Shown here one piece after another: positions 34,916 to 43,276 of a stretch of DNA of 64,000 nt. This DNA is from CAYWOS01 sp964459985 (GTDB taxonomy: Bacteria; Bacillota; Clostridia; Christensenellales; Aristaeellaceae), in assembly GCA_964459985.1 (NCBI GenBank), contig CAYWOS010000005.1, positions 1 through 64,000 on the forward strand. The letters are read 5' to 3'. The number at the start of each line of letters is the position of its first letter. The first letter of the stretch is position 1. The position numbers and the translations under genes were made by a program. Below the pieces are notes generated by a model. The model did not search any database. It had not been told where the DNA came from and saw nothing but the letters and a program-made list of their open reading frames with translations.

Positions 34916-35968
34916 ATGAAGAACGTCCTTGAGCGGTTCCCCCTCGCGGGCGAGGTTTTGTCCGCCGAGCGCTACGGCAACGGCCATATCAACGAAACGT
35001 ATCTCGTGCGGACGCCGTCGCGCGATTATATCCTGCAAAAGATCAACCGTCATGTGTTTAGGGACGTGCCGGCGCTGATGCGCAACATCGATCTGGTCAC
35101 CGCGCATCTGATGCAAAAGGACCCCGACCCGCGCCATACGCTCACCATTGTGAAAACCAAGGACGGCGGGCTTTTCCATCTGGACGAAGCGGGCGATTAC
35201 TGGCGCGCGTACGATTTCGTCACCGACAGCCTCTGCTTTGAAAGCGTGTCCTCGCCGCACGATTTCTATATGAGCGGCCGGGCGTTCGGGCAATTCCAGA
35301 ATCTGCTTGCCGATTTCGACGCCTCGCGCCTGACCGAAACCATTCCGCGCTTTCACGATACGCCGAATCGCTATGACAACCTGCGCCGCGCCCTTGACGC
35401 GGACAGCAAGGGTCGCGCGGCGTCGGTGAAAAACGAGATTGCCTTCGCGTTTGCCCGCGAAAAGGAGGCGGGCGCGCTCATGGGCAGGCTGCGCGCGGGC
35501 GAACTGCCGCTCCGCGTCGTGCACAACGATACCAAACTCAACAACATTCTTTTTGACAGGGAGACGCGCGAGCCGCTTTGCGTCATCGATCTGGACACCG
35601 TCATGCCCGGGCTTGCCGCCAACGATTACGGCGATTCCATCCGTTTCGGCGCGTCGAGCGGCGCCGAGGACGAGCGCGATCTGTCCAGAGTCAAGTTTTC
35701 GATGGAGCTGTTCAAAACCTATACCGAGGGCTTCCTGACGTCCTGCGGCGGCAATCTGACAAAGAACGAAATCAAAACGCTGCCGCTCGGCGCGATCCTG
35801 ATGACGCTCGAATGCGGCGTGCGTTTCCTGACCGATTACCTCGAGGGCGACGTGTATTTTGCCATTCACCGCGAGGGGCAGAACCTCGACCGCTGCCGCA
35901 CGCAGTTCCGGCGCGTCGAGGAGATGGAAGCGCGCGCGGACGACATGGCGGCGTTCGTGGCGGAGTAA
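34916..35968 (+). CDS. Phosphotransferase-family sugar kinase (NahK-like)
   Basis: The 350-residue protein has the aminoglycoside-phosphotransferase/choline-kinase fold: glycine-rich GNGHINETYLV, QKINRHVFRDVPALMRNID, the catalytic Brenner motif VVHNDTKLNNILFD (about 200-213) and the metal aspartate in CVIDLDTVMPGLAANDYGD. The N-terminal QKIN..VF pattern resembles N-acetylhexosamine 1-kinase of bifidobacteria, but no lacto-N-biose phosphorylase or epimerase genes are near, so the sugar is uncertain. It starts after TAAGGAGATTAACTC. A 13-bp terminator follows. Confidence 0.75.
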   Translation: MKNVLERFPLAGEVLSAERYGNGHINETYLVRTPSRDYILQKINRHVFRDVPALMRNIDLVTAHLMQKDPDPRHTLTIVKTKDGGLFHLDEAGDYWRAYDFVTDSLCFESVSSPHDFYMSGRAFGQFQNLLADFDASRLTETIPRFHDTPNRYDNLRRALDADSKGRAASVKNEIAFAFAREKEAGALMGRLRAGELPLRVVHNDTKLNNILFDRETREPLCVIDLDTVMPGLAANDYGDSIRFGASSGAEDERDLSRVKFSMELFKTYTEGFLTSCGGNLTKNEIKTLPLGAILMTLECGVRFLTDYLEGDVYFAIHREGQNLDRCRTQFRRVEEMEARADDMAAFVAE

Positions 35969-35996
35969 CGGCGAGTATTCCATTCCTTCATATGAT

Positions 35997-36036
35997 CGCT
36001 CCCCCGCGGCGCCGGTTCGTCCGCGGGGGAGCGCTT
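35997..36036 (+). terminator. Rho-independent terminator after the sugar kinase gene
   Basis: CGCTCCCCCGCGG (35997-36009) pairs perfectly with CCGCGGGGGAGCG (36021-36033), followed by CTTGTTT. Confidence 0.87.
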
Positions 36037-36053
36037 GTTTATACAGAATATGG

Positions 36054-36083
36054 TTGACAACGCTTCGCGCGATATGGCATACT
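36054..36083 (+). promoter_or_regulatory. Promoter of the zinc-ribbon/PG-binding protein gene
   Basis: TTGACA (36054-36059), 18-base spacer, CATACT (36078-36083). Confidence 0.65.
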
Positions 36084-36135
36084 ATACGCAGACCGATCAA
36101 CTGCATCCGCCCGTTGCGAAAAAGGAGGAAGCGCC

Positions 36136-37044
36136 GTGATAAGGAACCGTTTCATCATTGGCCTCGTCGTGTGCGCGCTGTTCGTCGCCGTCTGCCCGGC
36201 GAGCGCCGAAAGCGTCGTCTGGACGTGCCCCGAATGCGGCCAGACAGACCTGCAATCCAATTACTGCTTCAAATGCGGCGTACCGCGCCCCGTTCAAACC
36301 GTTTGCGGCTGCGGATATGCGCTGCCCGATGATTCCGGCTACCTGTACTGTCCCGAGTGCGGCGCGTGGCTTGTCGGATATGAAAGCGACGATGAAAGCG
36401 ACGATCTTGACGATTGGGAAGAGCCTTTCATCGATCCCGACCCGGATGCGCCGTACGACATCGGCATTCCGTATCTGAACGGCACGGTGATCCGCGAGGA
36501 TCAAATGAATCTCATCGTGCTGTGGGTGCAGACGCAGCTCAAGGCGACGGGCGTGTACTATCAGGGCGAGGAATGGGATGTGACGGGGTATCTGGGGGCG
36601 CAGACCGTGACGGAGATCAAATCCTTCATGCGCGCGAGAGGCTATGGCGGGCACGGCGGACAAATCGATCAGACCGTGATCGATCAGCTTGCGGCTTATC
36701 TGGGCGACCGCGTCGTGCCCGTATACGCGGGCGGCTATTATGATCGGATGAGCGTCATCATGATCGGCGGTTCGGCGGGCGGCATGGAAAGGATCGTCAG
36801 CAATCTGCGCGACATGGTTCCGCGCGTGACGGTCGGCGCGCGCTGGGTGCAGTGCTGCCTTTCCAAACTCGGGTACTACAACGGCGTGATCGACGGTAAA
36901 TACGGCGAAGGCACGGAAACGGCGGTCAAGCTTTTCCAGAGCAACTTCGGCTTTCAGATGCGCGATTACGTCACGCTCGGCGTCGCCCGCGCCATGCTGG
37001 AGGAATGCCGGTATCGCGGCTTCCCGCTTGACGATCTGCCGTGA
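36136..37044 (+). CDS. Secreted double zinc-ribbon protein with peptidoglycan-binding repeats
   Basis: The 302-residue protein has a signal peptide (about 1-25), then two zinc-ribbon knuckle pairs (CPECG..CFKCG and CGCG..CPECG, about 31-78), an acidic linker (DDESDDLDDWEEPFIDPD), and two PG_binding_1-like segments: one at about 125-195 (LKATGVYYQGEEWDVTG, TVTEIKSFMRARGYGG) and one at about 235-295 (WVQCCLSKLGYYNGVIDGKY, TAVKLFQSNFGF). Zinc ribbons are common in cytoplasmic double-zinc-ribbon proteins but unusual after a secretion signal. GTG 36136 follows AAAGGAGGAA. The protein probably attaches to the cell wall. Confidence 0.78.
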   Translation: MIRNRFIIGLVVCALFVAVCPASAESVVWTCPECGQTDLQSNYCFKCGVPRPVQTVCGCGYALPDDSGYLYCPECGAWLVGYESDDESDDLDDWEEPFIDPDPDAPYDIGIPYLNGTVIREDQMNLIVLWVQTQLKATGVYYQGEEWDVTGYLGAQTVTEIKSFMRARGYGGHGGQIDQTVIDQLAAYLGDRVVPVYAGGYYDRMSVIMIGGSAGGMERIVSNLRDMVPRVTVGARWVQCCLSKLGYYNGVIDGKYGEGTETAVKLFQSNFGFQMRDYVTLGVARAMLEECRYRGFPLDDLP

Positions 37045-37102
37045 GCGGGCGCGCCTTTATCAGGCAAATCACCCGGTTGTCAACGGAATGATCATTATGA
37101 GC

Positions 37103-37159
37103 AAACGCGCCCCGTTTTCCGGGCCGTACGGCGTACGGCTCGCAAGCGGGGCGCGGTTT
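37103..37159. terminator. Bidirectional terminator between convergent genes
   Basis: AAACGCGCCCCG (37103-37114) pairs with CGGGGCGCGGTTT (37147-37159, one bulged G) and encloses a second stem CCGTAC-GGC-GTACGG. It lies between the plus-strand PG-binding gene and the minus-strand PBP gene. Confidence 0.75.
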
Positions 37160-37182
37160 GATAATGTCGGCGGATTCCTTGC

Positions 37183-40167
37183 CTATCGCGCGTCCGCCAG
37201 CGCCTGCGTCAGCGCGCTCATGGCGGAAACGAGGGTGTTGCGGTCGGGATTGCCCGTATTCACCACGCCGGAGAGGTAATTGATCGCCTCGTACAGCGCG
37301 TTGTACGCGCCGCTTGACGGATCGAGCGACTGAATGCGCGTCTGCGCCTGCGACAAAAGATTGCGCGCGTCGGGCAGGAGCTGCGACTGCACCAGCGAGT
37401 CCTCGCCGCTCTGCCACGAGGCATGCAGCGAGCAGGTAAAGCCCGAGAGCATGGCGCTGTTGGCGTGTTGATCGCTGGTCAGGCGCAGCGTGGCGTACTG
37501 GCCGAGGTAGTCCCCGATCACCTGCGTATACTGCGAGCCGATGAGCTTGTAGAGCGGATGCCCGATGGGGATGAGCACGACGCCCTTGGAGGCGCGCGAG
37601 GTCACGGGGCAGTACTCGCTTGCGAGCATGCCCGAGGCGGTGCAGACGTTGAGCGTGTAGTGCATCTGGCAGTACGTCGTGGGCACGCTGCTCTGCGGCC
37701 AGTAATCGGTCACGACGCCATAATTGTTCACGTCGTGACGGCAGGCGTCGGTGGCCAATTGTCCGCTCACGCCGCAGGTGGTTACCTTGACCAGCCCGTA
37801 ATCGCCCGCGCTGCCCTCCATGATGTCGCGCACGGGCAGCCCCGCGTGAATCTTCGTCATGAACGCCTTCCACAGCTTGGCGGCGCTGTTGCCGCCCGTC
37901 GTTTTGGAGGAAAGCGCCTTATAGTTGTCATGCCCGATCCAGACCGTGCCGCAGTACCAGTCGGTCAGCCCGGCGAAGAACACGCCCTTCTGATCGCTGT
38001 TGGTGCCGGTTTTGCCCGCGACGGGACGGCCTGAAATCTTTGCCGCCGTACCCGTGCCCGAGGAAACGACGTCCTTGAGCATATCGACGGTCAGCCACGC
38101 GGTCGCGGGCGTGAACACCTGCCGCCGCGTCTGGTTGGCGTGGGAATCATAGATAATCCGTTGGTTGCTGTCCGCGATGCCCAGGAAGGTGACGGGCGAC
38201 TGATACACGCCGCCGTTGCCCAGCACGCCGAAGGCGACCGCCATTTCATAGGGCGTGATGCCGCTCGAGCCGAGCGCCACGCCGAAGGGCGTGCGGTTGA
38301 TGCGCGATTCGGACACGCCGAGCTTGAGCAGGTAATCCGCCGAGCGATCGACGCCCACGAAGTTCATCAGCGCGTACGCCGCCGCCGTGTTGTCCGATTT
38401 CGTGATCGCCGTGCGGATGGTCTCCGGCCCGCGATAGCTGCTGCCGCCGTAGTTCTGCGGCCACGAATCCTTGCCGTCGCCGCCCGTCCAGCCCGCGATG
38501 GGCACGGGCATATTATACAGGATGCTGCCCGCGCCCGCGCCCAGATCGAGGGCGGGGGCGTAGACGGCGATGGGTTTGATGGCGGAACCGACCGGCATGT
38601 TCATGTTGACGGCGCGGTTGAGCGTTTTGCGCTGCGCGGGTTTCGTGCGGCTGCCCACGATCGCCTTGACCTCGCCCGTGCGGTAGTCCAGCACCACCGC
38701 CGCCGCCTGCGGCTGCGCGACCTCGTTGTAGGTGCCGTCCGAATTGCGCGCGCGGTACACGCTGTCCGAGGGATTGCGCAGGGCGGGGTAATCGGTATAG
38801 CTGGCCAGCGTGTCCTCGACGATTTGCTGGATTTGCGTGTCCAGCGCGAGATAGACGTGATAGCCGCCCGTGCGCAGTTCGTTTTCCATGGCGTTGCGGT
38901 TGGCCGAGGTGTTTTCCAGTCCGTTTAATTTGAGCAGCGTTTGAATCACGTCGCTGACGGCGTACTCGACGTAGTGCGCGTAGGGGTACAGCGCTGTGGA
39001 CGCCGGCGATTTTTCCAGCACCGCCGCCGTGGACGTGTTGAGCGCCGCGAGGTACTGATCCTTGGTGATGAACTGGTTTTCGTACATGCAGCGCAGCACG
39101 TAATCGGTGCGGTCGTTGGTGATGGCGGCGTAATCGGTGGTATCGCTCCGGCGCAGATAGAAATTGCGGCGGGGATTATAGTAGTAGGGGTTGTTCGTCA
39201 TGCCGGCGAGCATGGCGCACTCGCGCAGCGTCAGGTCGAACAGGTTTTCCTTGCCGAAATAGTTGACGGACGCGACCTGCACGCCGTAGTAGTTTTCGCC
39301 CAGATAGATGGTGTTCAGATAGCATTCGAGGATTTCATCCTTGCTGTACCGCGTTTCGAGCTGCATGGCGAGATAGGCTTCCTGAATCTTGCGCTTGTAG
39401 CTCTGCTCGCTGGACAGAACGGTATTCTTGATCAGCTGCTGCGTGATGGTCGAGCCGCCCTGCTGCGAGCCCGACACAAAGTTCTGGATGAACGCGCCCA
39501 CGATGCGCTTGACGTCGACGCCGTTGTGGATATAGAAGCGCTCGTCCTCTACGGCGACGAAGGCGTGGCGCAGCGCCTGCGGCATTTTATCGATACCGAT
39601 CATCACGCGGTTTTCAGTGCCCTTGTAATCGGTGATGAGGTTGCCGTCGGCGTCGTAGATAAAGGAGGTCTGCGCCTGATCGTCGATCGCCGCCAGATCG
39701 AGCGTGGGCGACGTTTCGACATACGCCTTGGCGATGCCCACCAGCGCGCCCATGCCCGAAAGCCCAATGATCAGCGCGAGCAGCACGAACATCCTCACGC
39801 TGCCGACCAGTACGGCGAGGATAAAGGAGGGCTTGCGCGTGCGCGGCTTGAATATGGTGCGCTTGGGCGGTTCGGCCGGCTGAACGTCCGCGTCGTCGTA
39901 TGCCGGATCGGGGTAGGGCGCTTCCTGATCGTCAAAGGGCGCGTCCGCCTCGCCGTAGGGCGAATCGGCATACGCCTGCTGATCGTACGAAAGCTGCTCG
40001 GCCGCCTGCTGATCGGCATAGGCCTGCTGGTCATCGTAAATCTGCTGATCGTCGGAGTACGGCGGATAGCCGTCCTCCTGCGGGAGATAGGCGTCGTCCC
40101 GCGCGGAATCCCCGGCGGGCGGCAGCTCGTTCCATGCCTGTTCGTCGTTTTTCCGCCGTCTGCGCAT
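37183..40167 (-). CDS. Class A penicillin-binding protein (PBP1A-like)
   Basis: The 994-residue bifunctional enzyme polymerises and cross-links peptidoglycan. Residues 1-125 are a cytoplasmic, Gln/Asp/Tyr-rich low-complexity tail (repeated DDQQ, AYADQQ); one membrane span follows (about 135-160). The GT51 domain has the catalytic Glu in VAVEDERFYIHNGVD (about 207), GGSTITQQLIKNTVL and RKIQEAYLAMQLE. The transpeptidase has PVGSAIKP (Ser about 528), KSDNTAA and VAGKTGTNS. After residue 800 a cysteine-rich stretch (about ten Cys including CRHD and CQMH) and a C-terminal helical tail follow. ATG 40167 has GGGAGGGAAG; the in-frame extension to 40362 crosses the -10 box and is rejected. Confidence 0.92.
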   Translation of the reverse strand: MRRRRKNDEQAWNELPPAGDSARDDAYLPQEDGYPPYSDDQQIYDDQQAYADQQAAEQLSYDQQAYADSPYGEADAPFDDQEAPYPDPAYDDADVQPAEPPKRTIFKPRTRKPSFILAVLVGSVRMFVLLALIIGLSGMGALVGIAKAYVETSPTLDLAAIDDQAQTSFIYDADGNLITDYKGTENRVMIGIDKMPQALRHAFVAVEDERFYIHNGVDVKRIVGAFIQNFVSGSQQGGSTITQQLIKNTVLSSEQSYKRKIQEAYLAMQLETRYSKDEILECYLNTIYLGENYYGVQVASVNYFGKENLFDLTLRECAMLAGMTNNPYYYNPRRNFYLRRSDTTDYAAITNDRTDYVLRCMYENQFITKDQYLAALNTSTAAVLEKSPASTALYPYAHYVEYAVSDVIQTLLKLNGLENTSANRNAMENELRTGGYHVYLALDTQIQQIVEDTLASYTDYPALRNPSDSVYRARNSDGTYNEVAQPQAAAVVLDYRTGEVKAIVGSRTKPAQRKTLNRAVNMNMPVGSAIKPIAVYAPALDLGAGAGSILYNMPVPIAGWTGGDGKDSWPQNYGGSSYRGPETIRTAITKSDNTAAAYALMNFVGVDRSADYLLKLGVSESRINRTPFGVALGSSGITPYEMAVAFGVLGNGGVYQSPVTFLGIADSNQRIIYDSHANQTRRQVFTPATAWLTVDMLKDVVSSGTGTAAKISGRPVAGKTGTNSDQKGVFFAGLTDWYCGTVWIGHDNYKALSSKTTGGNSAAKLWKAFMTKIHAGLPVRDIMEGSAGDYGLVKVTTCGVSGQLATDACRHDVNNYGVVTDYWPQSSVPTTYCQMHYTLNVCTASGMLASEYCPVTSRASKGVVLIPIGHPLYKLIGSQYTQVIGDYLGQYATLRLTSDQHANSAMLSGFTCSLHASWQSGEDSLVQSQLLPDARNLLSQAQTRIQSLDPSSGAYNALYEAINYLSGVVNTGNPDRNTLVSAMSALTQALADAR

Positions 40168-40251
40168 ACGCTTCCCTCCCCGCGTTTTGATCGCCGCCTC
40201 CGCGCGCGTCCTTGAAGCCGCGCGGCCGCTGACCCTTCGTTTACGGATTCC

Positions 40252-40257
40252 ATTATA
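40252..40257 (-). promoter_or_regulatory. Extended -10 promoter of the PBP gene
   Basis: On the minus strand TGGTATAAT gives an extended -10 with perfect TATAAT (40252-40257); no good -35 is visible. It lies 85 bp upstream of the chosen start. Confidence 0.55.
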
Positions 40258-40310
40258 CCACACACGCCGCGCGAAAGTACAGAGGCGGTTAATCTTTACA
40301 AATCGGATAG

Positions 40311-40350
40311 AAAAAAGGGCTGCCGCACGTTTGTTTATGCAACAGCCCCG
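40311..40350 (-). terminator. Rho-independent terminator after the foldase gene
   Basis: On the minus strand GGGGCTG ... CAGCCC followed by TTTTTT, with partial inner pairing TTGCA/TGCGG. It stands 19 bp after the foldase stop and separates it from the PBP gene. Confidence 0.75.
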
Positions 40351-40368
40351 GAAGACGACCATAAGGCG

Positions 40369-41742
40369 TTATTGATCGAGGCGCTCCAGATAGGTCTTCA
40401 CGTCGGCGTCGGCGAGCCACGCGGCGATCTGATCGGCGTATACCGTTTCCTTTTTCTCGGCCAGCTCGGTATCGGTCAGCTTCGCGCGCACGGCGTCGAG
40501 CGCGACGGGGCCTTCGGCGATGTCGGAGACATACTTGAGGATGAAATAGCCGTAATTCGCGCTGGCGACCGGCTCGGACACGTCGCCGATGCCGGCGAGC
40601 GCCATGCCGGCGTCCGTGAACGCCGTCTCAAAATAGGTGTACCCGTCGCAGATGGCGTAACCGTTGGTCTTGCCCGGCTCGCGCTGCATGCCGGGGTCCT
40701 CGTTGTAGGTTTCCATCAGGGCGTCGAAATCCTCGCCCGCGGCAATTTTGTCCATGACTTCCTGCACGCGCGGCTGAATGTTCGCCTGCGCGGCCGCGAG
40801 CGTATCGTCAGCCGTCTTTTTGGCGGCGTCGGCGGCGGCCTGCTTTTCGGCGAGCGCGGCCTTGGCGTCGGCGAGGATCGCCGGATCGGCTTCGGCGTTG
40901 GCTTCCGAATCGGCGAGCGCCGTGTCGTACGCCGTCTGCGCCTCGGTCAGCGCGGTGTTCGCCGTCGTCAGCGCGGTGTTCGCCTCGGTGACGAGCGTCT
41001 GATCGGCCTCGAGGAATTTGACGAGGATCTGCTTGACATAGCGATAGCCCGCCGGCGCGTAATACACGGTCGAGCCGTTGTTGACGGCGTAGCCGTAGGC
41101 GGACGGCGAGGAGGCGTACGTCTCCGTCGCGGAAGCGACCTGCTCGTCGAGCGCCGCCTGCAATTCCTCGTCGCTCACGGCGACGTCCTTGACGACGCTC
41201 TCGCGCAGTTTGTCGCGGGAGATCGTGTTTTCCTGATTGAGAATGTAATCGTCCAGCGTGTTCGCGTTTGCCTCGGCGTAGGCGATCGCCTCGGCGCGGA
41301 GCGTTTCGTCGTCCTTGCCTTCCTTATCGGTCAGGTAGGAGGCGATGATCTGATCGATCAGCGAATCGTATTCCGTCTGCGCGGCTTCCTTCGCCGTCGC
41401 CTTTTCCTCGTCGGACAATTGATCAAGGCCCGTTTCCTCGATCTTGATCTGCTCGATGAAGAGCTGCTTATACTGTTCGAGCACGGTCTGGCGCACGGAG
41501 GCCTCGCTGGTATCGTAGCCCATGCTGTAACCGAACATGCTCTGATACATCTGATTGTAATAGTCGTTCTGCGCGATGGTCTGCTCGACGACATAATTGA
41601 ACGTGCCCTTGTTGATCGTCTTGTCGTTGACGCTCAACACGACGCGCGCGTTGTCCTTCGCCGTATCCTTCACCGTCAGCGCGCAGCCGCCGAAGGCGAG
41701 CGCCGCGACCAGAAGAAGCGCAACCCATGATTTCTTCGACAT
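40369..41742 (-). CDS. PrsA/SurA-like foldase lipoprotein with coiled-coil insertion
   Basis: The 457-residue protein has a lipobox LAFGGC (Cys 20), a SurA_N-type helical chaperone region (about 35-200), and a parvulin PPIase core whose first strand is YVKQILVKFLEAD (about 235-247) and whose helix is VQEVMDKIAAGEDFDALMET (about 326-345). Between them is an alanine-rich coiled coil of about 75 residues (TLVTEANTALTTANTALTEA onward) that ordinary PrsA lacks. The parvulin part continues with EDPGMQ and GDVSEPVASANYGYFILKY. It likely folds exported proteins at the membrane, perhaps the PBP encoded next to it. It has its own promoter. Confidence 0.83.
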   Translation of the reverse strand: MSKKSWVALLLVAALAFGGCALTVKDTAKDNARVVLSVNDKTINKGTFNYVVEQTIAQNDYYNQMYQSMFGYSMGYDTSEASVRQTVLEQYKQLFIEQIKIEETGLDQLSDEEKATAKEAAQTEYDSLIDQIIASYLTDKEGKDDETLRAEAIAYAEANANTLDDYILNQENTISRDKLRESVVKDVAVSDEELQAALDEQVASATETYASSPSAYGYAVNNGSTVYYAPAGYRYVKQILVKFLEADQTLVTEANTALTTANTALTEAQTAYDTALADSEANAEADPAILADAKAALAEKQAAADAAKKTADDTLAAAQANIQPRVQEVMDKIAAGEDFDALMETYNEDPGMQREPGKTNGYAICDGYTYFETAFTDAGMALAGIGDVSEPVASANYGYFILKYVSDIAEGPVALDAVRAKLTDTELAEKKETVYADQIAAWLADADVKTYLERLDQ

Positions 41743-41783
41743 TCGAGGACATCTCCCATCTCATTTGCTTGGCAACAGAGGAC

Positions 41784-41812
41784 ATTATACAGGAAAACAA
41801 CGCAAACGGCAA
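41784..41812 (-). promoter_or_regulatory. Promoter of the foldase gene
   Basis: On the minus strand TTGCCG (41807-41812), 17-base spacer, TATAAT (41784-41789). Confidence 0.75.
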
Positions 41813-41916
41813 GTAAATTTTCGATGAACGCGGCGCGGCGCAAAAACGCCCGCGCGAACATCAAACGCGCGCCTCGCGCATACATTGGCATGAAAAACGG
41901 CAAGGAGTTGACAGGC

Positions 41917-42954
41917 ATGAAATTCTTGGGAAAGATTCGCATCACCCGCGCCCATATCGAGCGCGCGCTCATCCTGTGCGCGTCGGCGCTGGTGGTGGCG
42001 CTGGCGCTCCGCCAGGACGCCGAGATCGCCGCCGATCAGGCGCGAATGCAGACGCCCCTGCCCGTGACCGCGACCGAAACGGCGTCCGGCGACGCCATGC
42101 GCACGGTGGCGTTCTATCAGGACGGCGACGGCTACCTCGTGCCTGTGGCGCGAAGCGTCGAAAAGACCGACGGCATCGCCAAGGCGACACTGAACCTCAT
42201 GGTCGCCTCGGGCCCCAATGATCTGGCGGCGGCGCGGCTGGGACTGCGCACCACCATCCCGGAGGGCACGAAAATCGATCTGGATATCGCGAACGGCAGG
42301 GCGCGCGTCGATCTGTCGGGCGAAGCGCTGTCCTGCGCGAGCGCTGAGCAGGAATTCGTTATGGTGTCCTCCGTCGCGCAGACGCTGTGCCAGTTTGACA
42401 CGGTGCGCGAGGTTTCTTTCCTGTTCGACGGGCAGGCGCGCTCCAAGCTCACCTACGGCACCGACGTGAGCGGCGCCTTCACCGCCGCCTCCATCAATCT
42501 GGAAAGCGTCGAAACGCTTGCCGACGCCGGCGCGAACACCGTGCAGCTCTACTTCCCCTCGGCGTCCGGGCGCATGCTCGTGCCCGTCACGCGCGCCGTG
42601 TATTCCGACGCCGATATGACGACGGCGCTGCTTGAGCTGGCGAAAGGCCCCAAGCCCGACAGCGGGCTGGAAGCGCCGCTTCCCAAGGATTGCGGGCTGA
42701 TCGGTGTGACAATGAAAAACGGCGTCGTCACCGTCAATTTCACCAAGCAGTTCATTGCGGCGGTCGAGCAGGACGACGGTATGCAGACGCTGCGCGCCGT
42801 GATCTTCACCGCCGCGCAGTTCCCGGGCGTCAAGGAGGTCAAGATCGCCGTCGAGGGCAAGCCCTACACCCCGCCCGAAACCGCGCAGACTACCTTCGTC
42901 AATCTGGAAAGCGACATCGTGACGTATTATCCCGGGGTTATCGAGATGGATTGA
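41917..42954 (+). CDS. Membrane-anchored protein with two GerMN domains
   Basis: The 345-residue protein has an N-terminal span (about 15-32) and two GerMN (sporulation/germination) domains: about 60-170 with VAFYQDGDGYLVPVARSVEK and LRTTIPEGTKIDLDIANGRA, and about 200-320 with VQLYFPSASGRMLVPVTRAV and NGVVTVNFTKQF. Tandem GerMN proteins such as GerM act in spore cortex assembly or cell-envelope functions. ATG 41917 has AAGGAG 9 bases upstream; in-frame ATGs at 41824 and 41890 lack one. It is followed by the structured repeat copy 2. Confidence 0.8.
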   Translation: MKFLGKIRITRAHIERALILCASALVVALALRQDAEIAADQARMQTPLPVTATETASGDAMRTVAFYQDGDGYLVPVARSVEKTDGIAKATLNLMVASGPNDLAAARLGLRTTIPEGTKIDLDIANGRARVDLSGEALSCASAEQEFVMVSSVAQTLCQFDTVREVSFLFDGQARSKLTYGTDVSGAFTAASINLESVETLADAGANTVQLYFPSASGRMLVPVTRAVYSDADMTTALLELAKGPKPDSGLEAPLPKDCGLIGVTMKNGVVTVNFTKQFIAAVEQDDGMQTLRAVIFTAAQFPGVKEVKIAVEGKPYTPPETAQTTFVNLESDIVTYYPGVIEMD

Positions 42955-42974
42955 AACTCATTTATCGTATCGAA

Positions 42975-43000
42975 ACGGGGCTGCCGCTTGGCAGCCCCGT
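42975..43000. repeat. Locus-specific hairpin, left flank of structured repeat copy 2
   Basis: ACGGGGCTGCC, loop GCTT, GGCAGCCCCGT: a perfect 11-bp stem. The identical 26 bp recur at 43235-43260 on the other side of the element. Confidence 0.9.
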
Positions 43001-43003
43001 CAG

Positions 43004-43230
43004 CTTGTCGACAACCCCGGTCGTTCCTCCCGGGGATGCAATGAAGGGGCCGCGCCCCTTCATTTCTCATCCGAAACCAGCGACATGCGCGGTGGTTTCG
43101 GAACGATTTTCCGCAGAAAATCGGTTCCTTACGCGTTTTTCCGGCCGCGCGGCAAAGCCGCGCAGGAAAAACGTGCAGGCCGCAAAAATGAAAGCTTCAT
43201 TTTTGCGGTGCGTGTCGACTTTGTCGACAC
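43004..43230 (-). mobile_element. 227-bp hairpin-rich MITE-like repeat, copy 2 (inverted)
   Basis: On the minus strand this matches copy 1 (2678-2903) nearly base for base, from GTGTCGACAAA (complement at 43220-43230) through the CCGCAAAAATGAA, CGTTTTTCC, CGATTTTC, CCGAAACCA and AATGAAGGGG stems to TTGTCGACAA (43005-43014). Here the AATGAAGGGG stem is a perfect 10 bp where copy 1 has 8, and its hairpins show compensated changes, for example a GTCGACACGC arm instead of GTCGACACCC matched by the facing arm. It lies between the GerMN and gap genes. Confidence 0.85.
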
Positions 43231-43234
43231 GCAG

Positions 43235-43260
43235 ACGGGGCTGCCGCTTGGCAGCCCCGT
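43235..43260. repeat. Locus-specific hairpin, right flank of structured repeat copy 2
   Basis: Identical 26-bp copy of the hairpin at 42975-43000, 4 bases outside the element and 16 bp after the gap stop (minus strand). One of the two probably was the original gap/GerMN terminator stem. Confidence 0.9.
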
Positions 43261-43276
43261 GGCAGATTATATCGCG

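Noticed and set aside
40168..40362. 65-residue N-terminal extension of the PBP
   Set aside because: It crosses the TATAAT box at 40252-40257 and the composition is not protein-like; the ATG at 40167 has a good ribosome binding site.
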